From: Burkholderiales bacterium
GTDB taxonomy: Bacteria > Pseudomonadota > Gammaproteobacteria > Burkholderiales > Burkholderiaceae_C
Direction: 5' to 3'
Length of the DNA stretch: 64,000 bases
Assembly (NCBI GenBank): GCA_016219375.1
Contig: JACRNC010000011.1
Span: 1 to 64,000 of the forward strand
Below are positions 23,941 to 34,169 of this stretch, one piece after another (the stretch's first letter is position 1; each line of letters opens with the position of its first letter). The notes below the pieces were generated by a model that was not told where the DNA came from, did no database searches, and saw only the letters and a list, made by a program, of their open reading frames with translations. The position numbers and the translations under genes were made by a program.

Positions 23941-24534
23941 TCAGCGCATGTGGCCGTGGCCGGGCGGCATGGCATGGCCGTCCTGGCCGCCCTGGCCACC
24001 CATATGCCCGCCGCCCATGCTGCCCGCCCCCGTCCCGCCCGGCGCGCTGCGCTGCACCGTCACCGGCACCTGCTGGCTGCGCAGCCGGCCGTCGGCGCCC
24101 TTGAAGGTCAGCGTGAGGGGCAGCACCTCGCCGGCCCGCAGCGGGCGCTTGAGCTGCATCAGCATGATGTGCAGCCCGCCCGGCTTGAGCGCCACCGCCT
24201 GGCCGGCGGCCAGCGGCACGCCCTCGGGCAGCGCCCGCATGCGCATCACGTCGCCCTGCAGGGCCATCTCGTGCAGCTCGGTCAGGCCGGCGACATCGGT
24301 GCGGGCCGACACCAGCGTCTGCGCCGCGTCGGCGGTCAGCACCATGTAGGCCGCGCTGGACGACTGCCCGGCCACGGTGGCGCGGGCCCAGGCCTCATCC
24401 ACCTTGACCACCGGCGCGGCCTGGCCGCTGGCGGCGGCGGCTGCGGCCGGCGCGGCGGGCTGGGCCGCTTGCGCGCAGGGCAGCGCGGCGGCGATGCAGG
24501 CAAAGGCGATCAGGCGCAGGGCGATAACGGTCAT
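23941..24534 (-). CDS. PCu(A)C-type periplasmic copper chaperone
   Basis: A 197-residue secreted protein. The signal peptide ends near PCAQA. The copper-binding pattern of the family is intact: HEMALQGDVMRM supplies one His and several Met ligands, and KPGGLHIMLM the second His-X-Met. The family delivers Cu(I) to the CuA site of cytochrome c oxidase. A C-terminal tail of about 30 residues (GSMGGGHMGGQ, DGHAMPPGHGHMR) adds His and Met and could hold extra copper. Start MTVIALRLIAF gives a normal signal peptide. No cytochrome oxidase gene is in the window. Confidence 0.9.
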   Translation of the reverse strand: MTVIALRLIAFACIAAALPCAQAAQPAAPAAAAAASGQAAPVVKVDEAWARATVAGQSSSAAYMVLTADAAQTLVSARTDVAGLTELHEMALQGDVMRMRALPEGVPLAAGQAVALKPGGLHIMLMQLKRPLRAGEVLPLTLTFKGADGRLRSQQVPVTVQRSAPGGTGAGSMGGGHMGGQGGQDGHAMPPGHGHMR

Positions 24535-24817
24535 GGCGGTCTCCTGTTTCGGGGCGGGCTCGACGGGTGCCAGCATAGCCCCGCATTCGCGGGAGCACCG
24601 GCCAGGCGCAGCGCGTCCGCAGAGGCACCGAGCCGCGCCGCCGCGGCCCCGCGCCGGGGGCGCACCGGCCAGCCGCACTCCGCATCACGGCCCGGATGGC
24701 CCGGATGACCCGGACGGCCGGCCGACAGCCAGGCGAGGCATGCCCTCAACGGCCTCACACCCTTGACGCAGCTCACGCCGCCCGGGGCGCCCCTGGTGCT
24801 CGCCTGCCGCCCGTCGT

Positions 24818-26350
24818 CTACTGCGCCTGCAACCCCCGCCGGTACTGCACCGCCTCGGCGATGTGCGCGGTCTGCACGCCGGCTGATCCGGCCAGATCGG
24901 CGATGGTGCGGGCCAGGCGCAGCACGCGGTGGGTGGCGCGGCCGGACCAGCCCAGGCGGCTGGCGGCGGTCTGCAGGAAGGCCGATGCCGCCGCGTCGAG
25001 CTGCGCATGCGCATCCAGCCCGCGGCCGTCGAGCAGCGCATTGGCGCAGCCCTGGCGCGCGATCTGCACCGCGCGGGCGCAGGCGGCGCGCTCGGCCACC
25101 ACCGCGGTCGGCTCGCCATCGGGCGCGGCGGCCAGCACCTCGGGCGGCACGGCGGGCACCTCGACCTGCAGGTCCAGCCGGTCGAGCAGCGGCCCGCTCA
25201 GCCGGCCCTGGTAGCGCAGCACCTGCTCGGGCGTGCAGCGGCAGGTGCGCAGCGTGGAGCCCAGGTGGCCGCAGGGGCAGGGGTTCATTGCCGCGATCAG
25301 CTGAAAGCGCGCCGGGAACTCCGCCTGCCGCGCCGCGCGCGAGATGGTGATGCCGCCGGTCTCCAGCGGCTCGCGCAGCGCCTCCAGCGCGGCGCGCGGG
25401 AACTCCGGCAGCTCGTCGAGGAACAGCACGCCGCGGTGCGCCAGCGAGATCTCGCCTGGCCGCGGCGGCGAGCCGCCACCGACCAGGGCCACGGCCGACG
25501 CACTGTGGTGCGGCTGGCGCAGCGGGCGCTGCCCCCAGCGCGCCGGGTCGAACCGCCCGGCGATGCTCTGCACCGCCGCCGACTCCAGCGCCTCGTCCAG
25601 CGTCATCGGCGGCAGCAGGCCGGCGAATCGCTGGGCCAGCATGGACTTCCCTGTGCCCGGCGGGCCGATCATCAGCAGGCTGTGGCCGCCGGCGGCGGCG
25701 ATCTCCAGCGCGCGCTTGGCGCCGGACTGGCCCTTCACATCCAGCAGGTCGGGCAGCGGCGGCGGCTCGCCGCCCGCCAGCGGCCGGGCGCGGCGCAGCT
25801 CGGCGTCTGGCGGGGGCTCCTCGCCGGCCGGCGTGGGCAGCAGCGCGCGCACCACGTCCAGCAGATGCGCGGCCTCATACAGCGGCAGGCCTTCGACCAG
25901 CGCCGCCTCGCTGGCACTGGCCGGCGGCAGCAGCAAGGCGCGGGTGGCGCCCTCGCGGCGCAGGGCCAGCGCCATCGCCAGCGCGCCGCGCACCGGGCGC
26001 AGCTCGCCGGCCAGCGACAGCTCGCCGGCGCATTCCCAGCCCTCGAGCCTGGCGGCGTCGATCTGGCCGCTGGCCGCCAGCAGGCCCAGCGCGATCGGCA
26101 AGTCGAAGCGGCCGGATTCCTTGGGCAGGTCCGCCGGCGCCAGGTTGACCGTGATGCGCTTGTTGTGCGGGAACTCCAGCCCGCTGTTGGTCAGCGCCGC
26201 ACGCACGCGCTCGCGCGCCTCCTTGACCTCGGTGTCGGCCAGGCCCACCAGCGTGAAGCTGGGCAGGCCGTTGGCCAGGTGCACCTCGACCGTGACCGGC
26301 GGCGCCTGCAGCCCGTCCAGGGCGCGGCTGCGGACGATGGCAAGCGACAT
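24818..26350 (-). CDS. YifB family Mg-chelatase-like ATPase (ComM-like)
   Basis: A 510-residue AAA+ protein of the YifB/ComM family. The N-terminal Lon-S5-fold domain begins MSLAIVRSRALDGL with VEVHLANGLPSFTLVGLADTEVKEARERVRAAL. Then come Walker A GPPGTGKSMLAQR, Walker B VLFLDELPEF, and the cysteine cluster NPCPCGHLG...CRCTP. The C-terminal Mg-chelatase domain ends SRLGWSGRATHRVLRLARTIADLAG. ComM homologues are hexameric helicases promoting branch migration in natural transformation. The ribosome binding site on the minus strand is AAGGAGG, well placed for the start at 26350. Confidence 0.93.
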   Translation of the reverse strand: MSLAIVRSRALDGLQAPPVTVEVHLANGLPSFTLVGLADTEVKEARERVRAALTNSGLEFPHNKRITVNLAPADLPKESGRFDLPIALGLLAASGQIDAARLEGWECAGELSLAGELRPVRGALAMALALRREGATRALLLPPASASEAALVEGLPLYEAAHLLDVVRALLPTPAGEEPPPDAELRRARPLAGGEPPPLPDLLDVKGQSGAKRALEIAAAGGHSLLMIGPPGTGKSMLAQRFAGLLPPMTLDEALESAAVQSIAGRFDPARWGQRPLRQPHHSASAVALVGGGSPPRPGEISLAHRGVLFLDELPEFPRAALEALREPLETGGITISRAARQAEFPARFQLIAAMNPCPCGHLGSTLRTCRCTPEQVLRYQGRLSGPLLDRLDLQVEVPAVPPEVLAAAPDGEPTAVVAERAACARAVQIARQGCANALLDGRGLDAHAQLDAAASAFLQTAASRLGWSGRATHRVLRLARTIADLAGSAGVQTAHIAEAVQYRRGLQAQ

Positions 26351-26591
26351 GGGGCGGCCTCCTTCTTTCTCTTTCTTTGCTCGGGTGTGCGGATGGTCCG
26401 GCCGCCGGGTGGCGCGGGTGGGCGGTGCGGCCGGGCGGCTGGGCGGGTGGGACACGCTGCGGCCTGGATGGCGCGGCGCCGGCGGGGCGGCGGCGACTGT
26501 AGGCACAGGCCGGGCGCCTGTCCTTCCCCCGCAAGGGGCGGCGCCCCATCTTGGTGAGCGACCGGCCGCGGGCTGCGTCCGAGCCTGTCAA

Positions 26592-26608
26592 AGCCCCGCA
26601 TTGGTGCA
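26592..26608 (+). promoter_or_regulatory. NtrC-like enhancer site
   Basis: AGCCCC-GCAT-TGGTGCA resembles the NtrC dyad TGCACC-N4-TGGTGCA: the right half is perfect and the left half matches 4 of 6. It lies about 90 bases upstream of the predicted sigma-54 -12 element, within the usual enhancer range. Confidence 0.5.
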
Positions 26609-26683
26609 TCCACCGCATCGCCACCGGGGGCCTTGCGTGAAGATCCGTCACGTCCTCACGCGGCGCCGGCCCGGCCCGGTGCG

Positions 26684-26699
26684 TGGCATGGATCGTGCA
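26684..26699 (+). promoter_or_regulatory. Sigma-54 promoter of the porin-glnK-amtB operon
   Basis: TGGCATG-GATC-GTGCA matches the consensus TGGCAYG-N4-TTGCA with one mismatch. The -24 GG (26685-26686) and -12 GC (26697-26698) are separated by exactly 10 bases. It ends 59 bases before the porin start. Ammonium-transport operons are classic sigma-54/NtrC targets. Confidence 0.75.
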
Positions 26700-26758
26700 G
26701 AAAGGGCCCCACTCGTTTCCCTTCACCACCCCCCGCGTCCACACACCTGGAGCCCTGC

Positions 26759-27875
<1,117 letters not shown>

Positions 27876-27918
27876 GCCGCGCGGCACGCTCCGCACACAC
27901 CAGAGAGTTGCACCAACC

Positions 27919-29460
27919 ATGAGAAAGCTACTCGCCACCCTCGCCCTGGCCCTCGCCGGCCTGGGCTTTGCGGCACCTGTCCTGGCCCAGGACGAGGCAT
28001 CCGCACCGGCCGCGGCGGCCTCGGCCGAAGCGGCCGCCGCGCCGGATGCCGCGGCCTCTGCGGCTGCCGCTGCTGCTGCAGCCGCCGAGCCGGCCGCCTC
28101 TGCCGCCGAGGCAGCGCCGGCCGCCGCAGCGCCCACGGCCAACAAGGGCGACATCGCCTGGATGCTGGTCTCCACCCTGCTGGTCATCCTGATGACCATC
28201 CCCGGCCTGGCCCTGTTCTACGGCGGCCTGGTGCGCAGCAAGAACATGCTGTCCATCCTGATGCAGGTGATGGTCACGTTCTCGCTGATCGTCGTGCTGT
28301 GGGCCGTCTACGGCTACAGCCTGGCCTTCACCGAGGGCAATGCCTTCATCGGCGGGCTCGACCGGCTGTTCCTCAAGGGCATCTTCGACCCGGCCACGGG
28401 CGTGTTTTCGATGGCGGCCACCTTCAGCAAGGGCGTGGTCATCCCGGAGATCGTCTTCGTCGCCTTCCAGGCCACGTTCGCGGGCATCACCTGCTGCCTG
28501 ATCGTCGGCGCGTTCGCCGAGCGGGCCAAGTTCTCCGCCGTGCTGCTCTTCATGGTGCTGTGGTTCACCTTCAGCTACCTGCCGATGGCGCACATGGTGT
28601 GGTTCTGGATGGGCCCGGACGCCTACACCGGCGCCGATGTGGTGGACGCCATGAACGGCAAGGCCGGCCTGATCTGGCAATGGGGCGCGCTGGACTTCGC
28701 CGGCGGCACCGTGGTGCACATCAACGCCGCCGTGGCCGGCCTGGTCGGTGCCTGGCTGTTCGGCAAGCGCATCGGCTACGGCCGCGAGGCCTTCACCCCG
28801 CACTCGCTGACGCTGACCATGGTCGGCTCCGCGCTGCTGTGGGTGGGCTGGTTCGGTTTCAACGCCGGCTCCGCGCTGGAAGCGGGCAACTCCGCCGCGC
28901 TGGCCTTCCTGAACACCTTCACCGCCACCTCCGCCGCCGTGCTGGCCTGGTGCCTGGGTGAGGCGCTGTTCAAGGGCAAGGCCTCGATGCTGGGCGCCGC
29001 CTCCGGTGCCGTCGCCGGCCTGGTGGCCATCACCCCGGCCGCGGGCAACGTGGGCATCGTCGGTGCCATCGTCATCGGCTTCGCCGCCGGCTTCGTCTGC
29101 CTGTGGGGCGTGACCGGCCTGAAGAAGATGCTGGGCGCGGACGACTCGCTGGACGTCTTCGGCGTCCACGGCGTGGGCGGCATCCTCGGCGCGCTGCTGA
29201 CCGGCGTGTTCAACACCCAGGCGATGGGCGGCCCGGGCCTGGTCACCGACTGGGTCACGGCCACCGTCGGCTCCAACGGCATCGGCGCCCAGGTGTGGAT
29301 CCAGCTCAAGGGCGTGCTGCTGACCATCGTCTGGTCGGGCGTCGTCTCGCTGATCGCCTACAAGATCGTCGACATGGTGATCGGCCTGCGCGTCTCCGAA
29401 GAGGAAGAGCGCGAGGGCCTGGACGTCACCTACCACGGCGAGACGGCCTACCACAACTGA
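27919..29460 (+). CDS. amtB: Ammonium transporter AmtB
   Basis: A 513-residue inner-membrane channel. A cleavable signal (residues 1-23) is followed by an unusual stretch of about 50 residues made almost only of Ala, Pro, Glu and Ser, and then the Amt core with eleven transmembrane helices. The first pore-histidine region is GGTVVHINAAVAGL and the second FGVHGVGGILGALLTGV. GGLVRSKNMLSILMQ and WMLVSTLLVILMTIPGLALFYGG are family blocks. It is the last gene of the porin-glnK-amtB operon, closed by a strong terminator. Confidence 0.97.
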   Translation: MRKLLATLALALAGLGFAAPVLAQDEASAPAAAASAEAAAAPDAAASAAAAAAAAAEPAASAAEAAPAAAAPTANKGDIAWMLVSTLLVILMTIPGLALFYGGLVRSKNMLSILMQVMVTFSLIVVLWAVYGYSLAFTEGNAFIGGLDRLFLKGIFDPATGVFSMAATFSKGVVIPEIVFVAFQATFAGITCCLIVGAFAERAKFSAVLLFMVLWFTFSYLPMAHMVWFWMGPDAYTGADVVDAMNGKAGLIWQWGALDFAGGTVVHINAAVAGLVGAWLFGKRIGYGREAFTPHSLTLTMVGSALLWVGWFGFNAGSALEAGNSAALAFLNTFTATSAAVLAWCLGEALFKGKASMLGAASGAVAGLVAITPAAGNVGIVGAIVIGFAAGFVCLWGVTGLKKMLGADDSLDVFGVHGVGGILGALLTGVFNTQAMGGPGLVTDWVTATVGSNGIGAQVWIQLKGVLLTIVWSGVVSLIAYKIVDMVIGLRVSEEEEREGLDVTYHGETAYHN

Positions 29461-29507
29461 TGCGCGGCAGCCGGCCTGCGGGCCGGCCTGCTCGCCCCAA
29501 TCCCCCG

Positions 29508-29535
29508 AGCCGCCGGCCTGTCCGGCGGCTTTTTT
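29508..29535 (+). terminator. Rho-independent terminator after amtB
   Basis: AGCCGCCGG (29508-29516) and CCGGCGGCT (29522-29530) form a perfect 9-bp GC-rich stem with a 5-base loop, followed directly by a run of six T (29530-29535). A second hairpin without a T-run, GCCGGCC/GGCCGGC at 29470-29487, precedes it. Confidence 0.9.
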
Positions 29536-29672
29536 CATGGCCGCCGGCCCCTGCCCGGCGGCATTTCCGGCGGCTCTCCTTCCGGTCCGCCCCCGCCCCA
29601 AGCGCATCCGTAGGGCATATCGCCTGCCCTCCCTAGAATGGGCCCCACTGTCCCGCCCCAGGCCCACGCCCC

Positions 29673-30971
29673 ATGGTTCCCCACCTGATCACCGCCCTGA
29701 CGGGCCCCATCAACGAGCTGGAGCAGCGCATGCTCGAATCCATGCCGGCCATCGAGCGGTGGTTCCGGCTGGAGTGGATGGAGCACACGCCGCCGTTCTA
29801 CACCTCGGTGGACCTGCGCAACGCCGGCTTCAAGCTGGCCCCGGTGGACACCAACCTCTACCCCGGCGGCTTCAACAACCTGACCGAGCAGATGCTGCCG
29901 CTGGCCGTGCAGGCCGCGATGGCCGCCATCGAGAAGATCTGCCCCGAGGCCAAGAACCTGCTGCTGATCCCCGAGAAGCACACGCGCAACACGTTCTACC
30001 TGATGAACGTGGCGCGGCTGATGGAGATCTTCACCCTGGCCGGCTTGAACGTGCGCCTGGGCACGCTGGACGAAACCATCACGGTGCCCACGCAGCTCAA
30101 CCTGCCCGACGGCAGCACCCTGGCCCTTGAGCCGCTGGTGCGTTCCAAGCACCGCCTGGGTCTGAAGAACTTCGACCCCTGCACCATCCTGCTCAACAAC
30201 GACCTCTCGGCCGGCATCCCGGAGATCCTGCAGGGCCTGCACGAGCAGTACCTGCTGCCGCCGCTGCACGCCGGCTGGGCGGTGCGGCGCAAGAGCCAGC
30301 ACTTTCACGCCTACGAAGAGGTGGCCAAGAAGTTCGCCAAGCTGCTGGGCATGGACCCGTGGCTGATCAACCCGATGTACTCGCGCTGCGGCGAGGTGGA
30401 CTTCCAGGAGGGCACCGGCACCGAATGCCTGCAGAGCAACGTCGATGCGCTGCTGACCAAGATCCGCCGCAAGTACAAGGAATACGGCATCAACGAGAAG
30501 CCCTTCGTCATCGTCAAGGCCGACAACGGCACCTACGGCATGGGCATCATGACGGTGCGCGATGCCAAGGAGCTGACCGAGCTGAACCGCCGCACGCGCA
30601 ACAAGATGTCGGTGACCAAGGACAACCAGACGCTGTCGGAGGTCATCATCCAGGAGGGCGTGCCGACCTACGAGCGCATCAACGAGGCCGTGGCCGAGCC
30701 GGTGGTCTACATGATCGACCGCTACGTGGTCGGCGGCTTCTATCGCGTGCATGCCGAGCGCGGCGTGGACGAGAACCTCAACGCGCCGGGCGCGAGCTTC
30801 GTGCCGCTGGCCTTCGCCGAGCCCACCCGCCTGCCGCGCCCGGGCGCCAAGCCCGGTGCCAGCGCACCCAACCGCTTCTACATGTACGGCGTGGTCGGCC
30901 GCCTGGCCATGCTGGCCGCCAGCTACGAGCTGGAAGCCACCGACCCGGACGCCGAGGTCTACACCGACTGA
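29673..30971 (+). CDS. gshA: Glutamate-cysteine ligase, proteobacterial ATP-grasp type
   Basis: A 432-residue enzyme making gamma-glutamylcysteine, the first step of glutathione synthesis. It belongs to the proteobacterial GshA class (TIGR02049-like), unrelated in sequence to E. coli GshA. Recognisable blocks are [19 protein letters not shown] near the start, [51 protein letters not shown] (ATP-grasp lysine region) and [15 protein letters not shown]. Length is normal. It is separated from gshB by kup and a toxin-antitoxin pair. Confidence 0.93.
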   Translation: MVPHLITALTGPINELEQRMLESMPAIERWFRLEWMEHTPPFYTSVDLRNAGFKLAPVDTNLYPGGFNNLTEQMLPLAVQAAMAAIEKICPEAKNLLLIPEKHTRNTFYLMNVARLMEIFTLAGLNVRLGTLDETITVPTQLNLPDGSTLALEPLVRSKHRLGLKNFDPCTILLNNDLSAGIPEILQGLHEQYLLPPLHAGWAVRRKSQHFHAYEEVAKKFAKLLGMDPWLINPMYSRCGEVDFQEGTGTECLQSNVDALLTKIRRKYKEYGINEKPFVIVKADNGTYGMGIMTVRDAKELTELNRRTRNKMSVTKDNQTLSEVIIQEGVPTYERINEAVAEPVVYMIDRYVVGGFYRVHAERGVDENLNAPGASFVPLAFAEPTRLPRPGAKPGASAPNRFYMYGVVGRLAMLAASYELEATDPDAEVYTD

Positions 30972-31011
30972 AGCCGCCGCCTGCCGGCCCACACCGAGAC
31001 ACCCTGCCGAC

Positions 31012-32895
31012 GTGACCGCCTCCACCGAAGCCCGCTCGCCGGCCAAAGTCGCCGCGCTGACCCTTGGCGCCCTGGGCGTCGTCTACGGCGACATCGGCAC
31101 CAGCCCGCTGTATGCGCTCAAGGAGGTCTTCGCCACCGGCCATGCCGAGCTGACGCACGACAACATCCTGGGCGTGCTGTCCATGGTGTTCTGGTCGCTG
31201 ACGCTGATCGTCTCGCTCAAGTACGTCATCCTGGTGCTGCGCGCCAGCAACAACGGCGAGGGCGGCACCATCGCGCTGATGGCCCTCGTCTCCAGCGCGA
31301 CGGCCGAGCGGCCGCTGCTGCGCCGCGTGCTGATCGGCATGGGGCTGCTGGGCGCGGCGATGTTCTATGGCGACGGCGTCATCACGCCGGCGATCTCGGT
31401 GCTGTCGGCCATGGAGGGCCTGGAGGTGGCCACGCCGAGCTTCAAGCCCTACATCGTGCCGGCCACGGTGGTCATCATCACCCTGCTGTATGCCATGCAG
31501 AAGCACGGCACCGGCGCGGTGGGCAAGTTTTTCGGGCCCATCACCGTGGTGTGGTTCCTGGTGATCGGCTTCTGGGGCGCCACCTGGATCGTGCGCGAGC
31601 CCAGCGTGCTGGGCGCGCTCAACCCGCTCTATGCGCTGGAGTTCGCGGTGCACGAGCGCTGGGGCGCCCTGGTGGTGCTGGGCAGCGTGGTGCTGGCCGT
31701 CACCGGGGCCGAGGCGCTCTACGCGGACATGGGCCACTTCGGCAAGGGCCCCATCCGGCTGGCCTGGTTCAACGTGGTCTTCCCGGCGCTGGTGCTGTGC
31801 TACTTCGGCCAGGGCGCGCTGCTGCTGTCCGACCCCGGTGCGGTGGACAACCCCTTCTTCAACATGGTGCCGGCGTGGTTCGTGCTGCCCATGGTGGGGC
31901 TGGCCACGGCGGCCACGGTGATCGCCTCGCAGGCCACCATCTCCGGCACCTTCTCCATCACCAAGCAGGCCATCCAGCTCGGCTACCTGCCGCGCATGAA
32001 CGTGCTGCACACCTCCGTCAAGGAGACCGGCCAGATCTACATCCCGGTGGTCAACTGGATGCAGTACGCCGCGGTGGTGCTGGCCGTGGGCATGTTCCCC
32101 GGTTCCGGCGCGCTGGCCTCGGCCTACGGCATCGCGGTGACGTCCACCATGGTCATCACCACGCTGATGACCTTCTTCGTGGTGCGCTACGTCTGGCGCT
32201 ACCCGCTGTGGCTGTGCCTGGGCGCCACGGCCTTCTTCCTGTCCATCGAGCTGGTGTTCTTCGGCGCCAACATCGTCAAGGTGATCCACGGCGGCTGGTT
32301 CACCCTGGCCATCGCGCTGGTGGTCTTCATCCTCATGACGACCTGGTACCGCGGGCGCAAGCTCATGCGCGAGAGCGTGCGCGCCGATGCCATCGCCCTG
32401 CCCGACTTCCTGGACGCGGTCTTCGCCGCGCCGCCGCTGCGCGTGCCGGGCACGGCCGTCTTCCTGGTGCCCGACAAGGGCATGACGCCCAACGCGCTGC
32501 TGCACAACCTCAAGCACAACAAGGTGCTGCACGAGCACAACCTGTTCGTCACCGTGATCAACCACGAGGTGCCGTGGATCGGCTTCGACCGGCGCTGCGA
32601 CATCGAGTCCCTGGGCCACGACTGCTGGCAGATCACGCTGCACTTCGGCTTCAAGAACGACCCGGACGTGCCGGCGGCGCTGCGGCTGCTGGAGAAGCGC
32701 GGCGTCAAGCTCGACGAGATGCAGACCAGCTACTTCCTGTCGCGCGACATCGTCTTCCCCACCGTGGGCAGCGGCATGGCCCCGTGGCGCGAGAAGCTCT
32801 TCGCCAGCATGCACCGCAACGCGGCGGCGGCGGCCGACTTCCTCAACCTGCCGACCAACCGCGTGGTGGAGCTGGGGTCGAAGGTGGAGATCTGA
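31012..32895 (+). CDS. kup: Kup potassium uptake transporter
   Basis: A 627-residue proton-coupled potassium importer. The N-terminal family signature [16 protein letters not shown] is at about residues 23-38. Twelve hydrophobic segments are visible, then a cytoplasmic C-terminal domain ([38 protein letters not shown]). GTG at 31012 is used as start because it gives the usual Kup length, and upstream codons belong to the gshA tail and spacer. It follows gshA by 40 bases, which suggests co-transcription. Confidence 0.95.
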   Translation: MTASTEARSPAKVAALTLGALGVVYGDIGTSPLYALKEVFATGHAELTHDNILGVLSMVFWSLTLIVSLKYVILVLRASNNGEGGTIALMALVSSATAERPLLRRVLIGMGLLGAAMFYGDGVITPAISVLSAMEGLEVATPSFKPYIVPATVVIITLLYAMQKHGTGAVGKFFGPITVVWFLVIGFWGATWIVREPSVLGALNPLYALEFAVHERWGALVVLGSVVLAVTGAEALYADMGHFGKGPIRLAWFNVVFPALVLCYFGQGALLLSDPGAVDNPFFNMVPAWFVLPMVGLATAATVIASQATISGTFSITKQAIQLGYLPRMNVLHTSVKETGQIYIPVVNWMQYAAVVLAVGMFPGSGALASAYGIAVTSTMVITTLMTFFVVRYVWRYPLWLCLGATAFFLSIELVFFGANIVKVIHGGWFTLAIALVVFILMTTWYRGRKLMRESVRADAIALPDFLDAVFAAPPLRVPGTAVFLVPDKGMTPNALLHNLKHNKVLHEHNLFVTVINHEVPWIGFDRRCDIESLGHDCWQITLHFGFKNDPDVPAALRLLEKRGVKLDEMQTSYFLSRDIVFPTVGSGMAPWREKLFASMHRNAAAAADFLNLPTNRVVELGSKVEI

Positions 32896-32917
32896 CCCCA
32901 AACCTTGGCCGAACAGG

Positions 32918-32940
32918 TATATTCTTTCCACAGAAAGAAT
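32918..32940 (+). promoter_or_regulatory. Promoter/operator of the Xre-RES toxin-antitoxin operon
   Basis: ATTCTTTC (32921-32928) and GAAAGAAT (32933-32940) form a perfect 8-bp palindrome with a CACA centre, 10 bases before the antitoxin start. A -10-like TATATT (32918-32923) overlaps its left arm, so a bound antitoxin would block transcription. Autoregulation is usual for this family. Confidence 0.7.
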
Positions 32941-32949
32941 TTCATCGCC

Positions 32950-33324
32950 ATGCAAGCCAGCCCTGTCGCCCAAGTGGACCCCGCCTCGGTGCTGGGAAAG
33001 TCCGCTGCACGCGCCGCGGCTCAGCTTGGGCTGAGCGGCAAGGCGCTGGCGCGGGTCGTGGGCTGCAGCGAGCCCACTGTCTCGCGTGTGCTGGCCGGGC
33101 AGCGGGGCATCGACCCGCAGAGCAAGGAAGGCGAGCTGGCGCTGCTGCTGGTGCGGGTGTTCCGCTCACTGGACGCGCTGGTGGGCGGCAACGATGCCCA
33201 GCGCGCCTCGTGGATGAACAGCCACAACCGCGCGCTCAACGGCGTGCCTGCCGAGCTGATCCGCACCGCCGAAGGGCTGGTGCGTACCCTGGCCTATCTG
33301 GACGGCATGCGGGCGCCCAACTGA
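32950..33324 (+). CDS. Xre/MbcA/ParS-family antitoxin
   Basis: A 124-residue antitoxin. An N-terminal helix-turn-helix (LGLSGKALARVVGCSEPTVSRVLAGQRGI, about 25-53) binds DNA. The C-terminal Xre/MbcA/ParS toxin-binding domain carries SLDALVGGNDAQRASWMNSHNRALNGVPAEL and ends with the GLVRTLAYLDGMRAPN segment that inserts into the partner toxin. ATG at 32950 is chosen because it lies just after the operator palindrome. It is paired with the RES toxin 64 bases downstream. Confidence 0.9.
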   Translation: MQASPVAQVDPASVLGKSAARAAAQLGLSGKALARVVGCSEPTVSRVLAGQRGIDPQSKEGELALLLVRVFRSLDALVGGNDAQRASWMNSHNRALNGVPAELIRTAEGLVRTLAYLDGMRAPN

Positions 33325-33338
33325 GGCGCTTGCGGTAC

Positions 33339-33377
33339 AGCCCGGCGAAGCCGTCGCCAGCCCGGCGAAGCCGTCGC
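33339..33377 (+). repeat. 20-base tandem duplication between antitoxin and toxin
   Basis: AGCCCGGCGAAGCCGTCGC occurs at 33339-33357 and again at 33359-33377, a direct duplication of a 20-base unit in the gap between the two genes. Confidence 0.95.
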
Positions 33378-33388
33378 GCCCGCGACCG

Positions 33389-34105
33389 ATGCCCGCAGAG
33401 CAACCCCAACCCTGGCAGGACGACTGGTTCCGCTCGGCACGCAAGCGCCGCATGCAGGCATGGCGCGGCGTGGAGAGCCAGCATGTCAGTGCCACCATGA
33501 AGCTGGTGGACAGCATCGAGGAACACGAGGCGCTGGAGGCCCTGCTGGAGGGTTCCAAGCCGCCGCTTCCGCCCGGGGCGGCCGGGCTGCACTATCTGCT
33601 GTTCACGCCCTTTCGCTATGCGTCGCCGCATGCCAGCCGGTTCCGCCGCAGCGGAGAGGCCGGCGTCTGGTACGGGGCCGACTCCCTGCATGCGGCGTGC
33701 GCTGAGATCGCCTACTGGCGCTACCGCTTCATTATCGACTCCGCCGGCCTGGCCAAAGACGGCAGCGAGCTGCTCACGACCCACACCTTCTTCAACGCCA
33801 CGGTGGAGGGCCGCGCCATCGATCTGACCCGGCCGCCGTGGCTGGAGCAGGCCACCGTGTGGGGACACCCGGTGGACTACTCGGGGACGCAGGCGCTGGC
33901 TGCAGCGGCCCGCGACCGTGGCGTGGAGTGGATCCGCTATGCCTCGGTCCGACATGCGGGCGCCCGCTGTGCGGCGGTGCTGTCGCCGTCGGCCCTGGCT
34001 GGCGGCGCGCCTGCCGCGCAGCAGGAATGGACCTGCCGGGCCACGCGGCAGCGCGTGATGTTCCACAGCCGTGCGGGCGGCGCTTCGTTCAGCTGGGACT
34101 TCTAG
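33389..34105 (+). CDS. RES-domain toxin
   Basis: A 238-residue protein with a RES domain, an ADP-ribosyltransferase-like fold that degrades NAD+ or modifies targets. The conserved region TPFRYASPHASRFRRSGEAGVWYGADSLHAACAEIAYWR (about 71-110) holds the Arg, Tyr and Glu of the active site. It is longer than minimal RES toxins because of an extra N-terminal helical part. It follows its cognate antitoxin, and the two-gene operon lies inside the glutathione region between kup and gshB, which suggests insertion of a mobile stability module. Confidence 0.9.
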   Translation: MPAEQPQPWQDDWFRSARKRRMQAWRGVESQHVSATMKLVDSIEEHEALEALLEGSKPPLPPGAAGLHYLLFTPFRYASPHASRFRRSGEAGVWYGADSLHAACAEIAYWRYRFIIDSAGLAKDGSELLTTHTFFNATVEGRAIDLTRPPWLEQATVWGHPVDYSGTQALAAAARDRGVEWIRYASVRHAGARCAAVLSPSALAGGAPAAQQEWTCRATRQRVMFHSRAGGASFSWDF

Positions 34106-34169
34106 CGCCCGAGCCCGCAGCGCAGCCCGCCGCCCGGCAGGGCCGTCGCCCCGGCACTACAGTGTCGGC

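Larger units (their letters stand above)
26351..26758. other. Divergent regulatory region between yifB and the nitrogen operon
   Basis: No gene is seen in these 408 bases. The half next to yifB holds its AAGGAGG ribosome binding site. The half next to the porin holds a sigma-54 promoter and an NtrC-like half-site pair, listed separately. Confidence 0.55.

Noticed and set aside
28299-28961. Additional plus-strand frame within amtB
   Set aside because: It overlaps the conserved amtB frame completely and is Arg/Gly-rich; it is a shadow.
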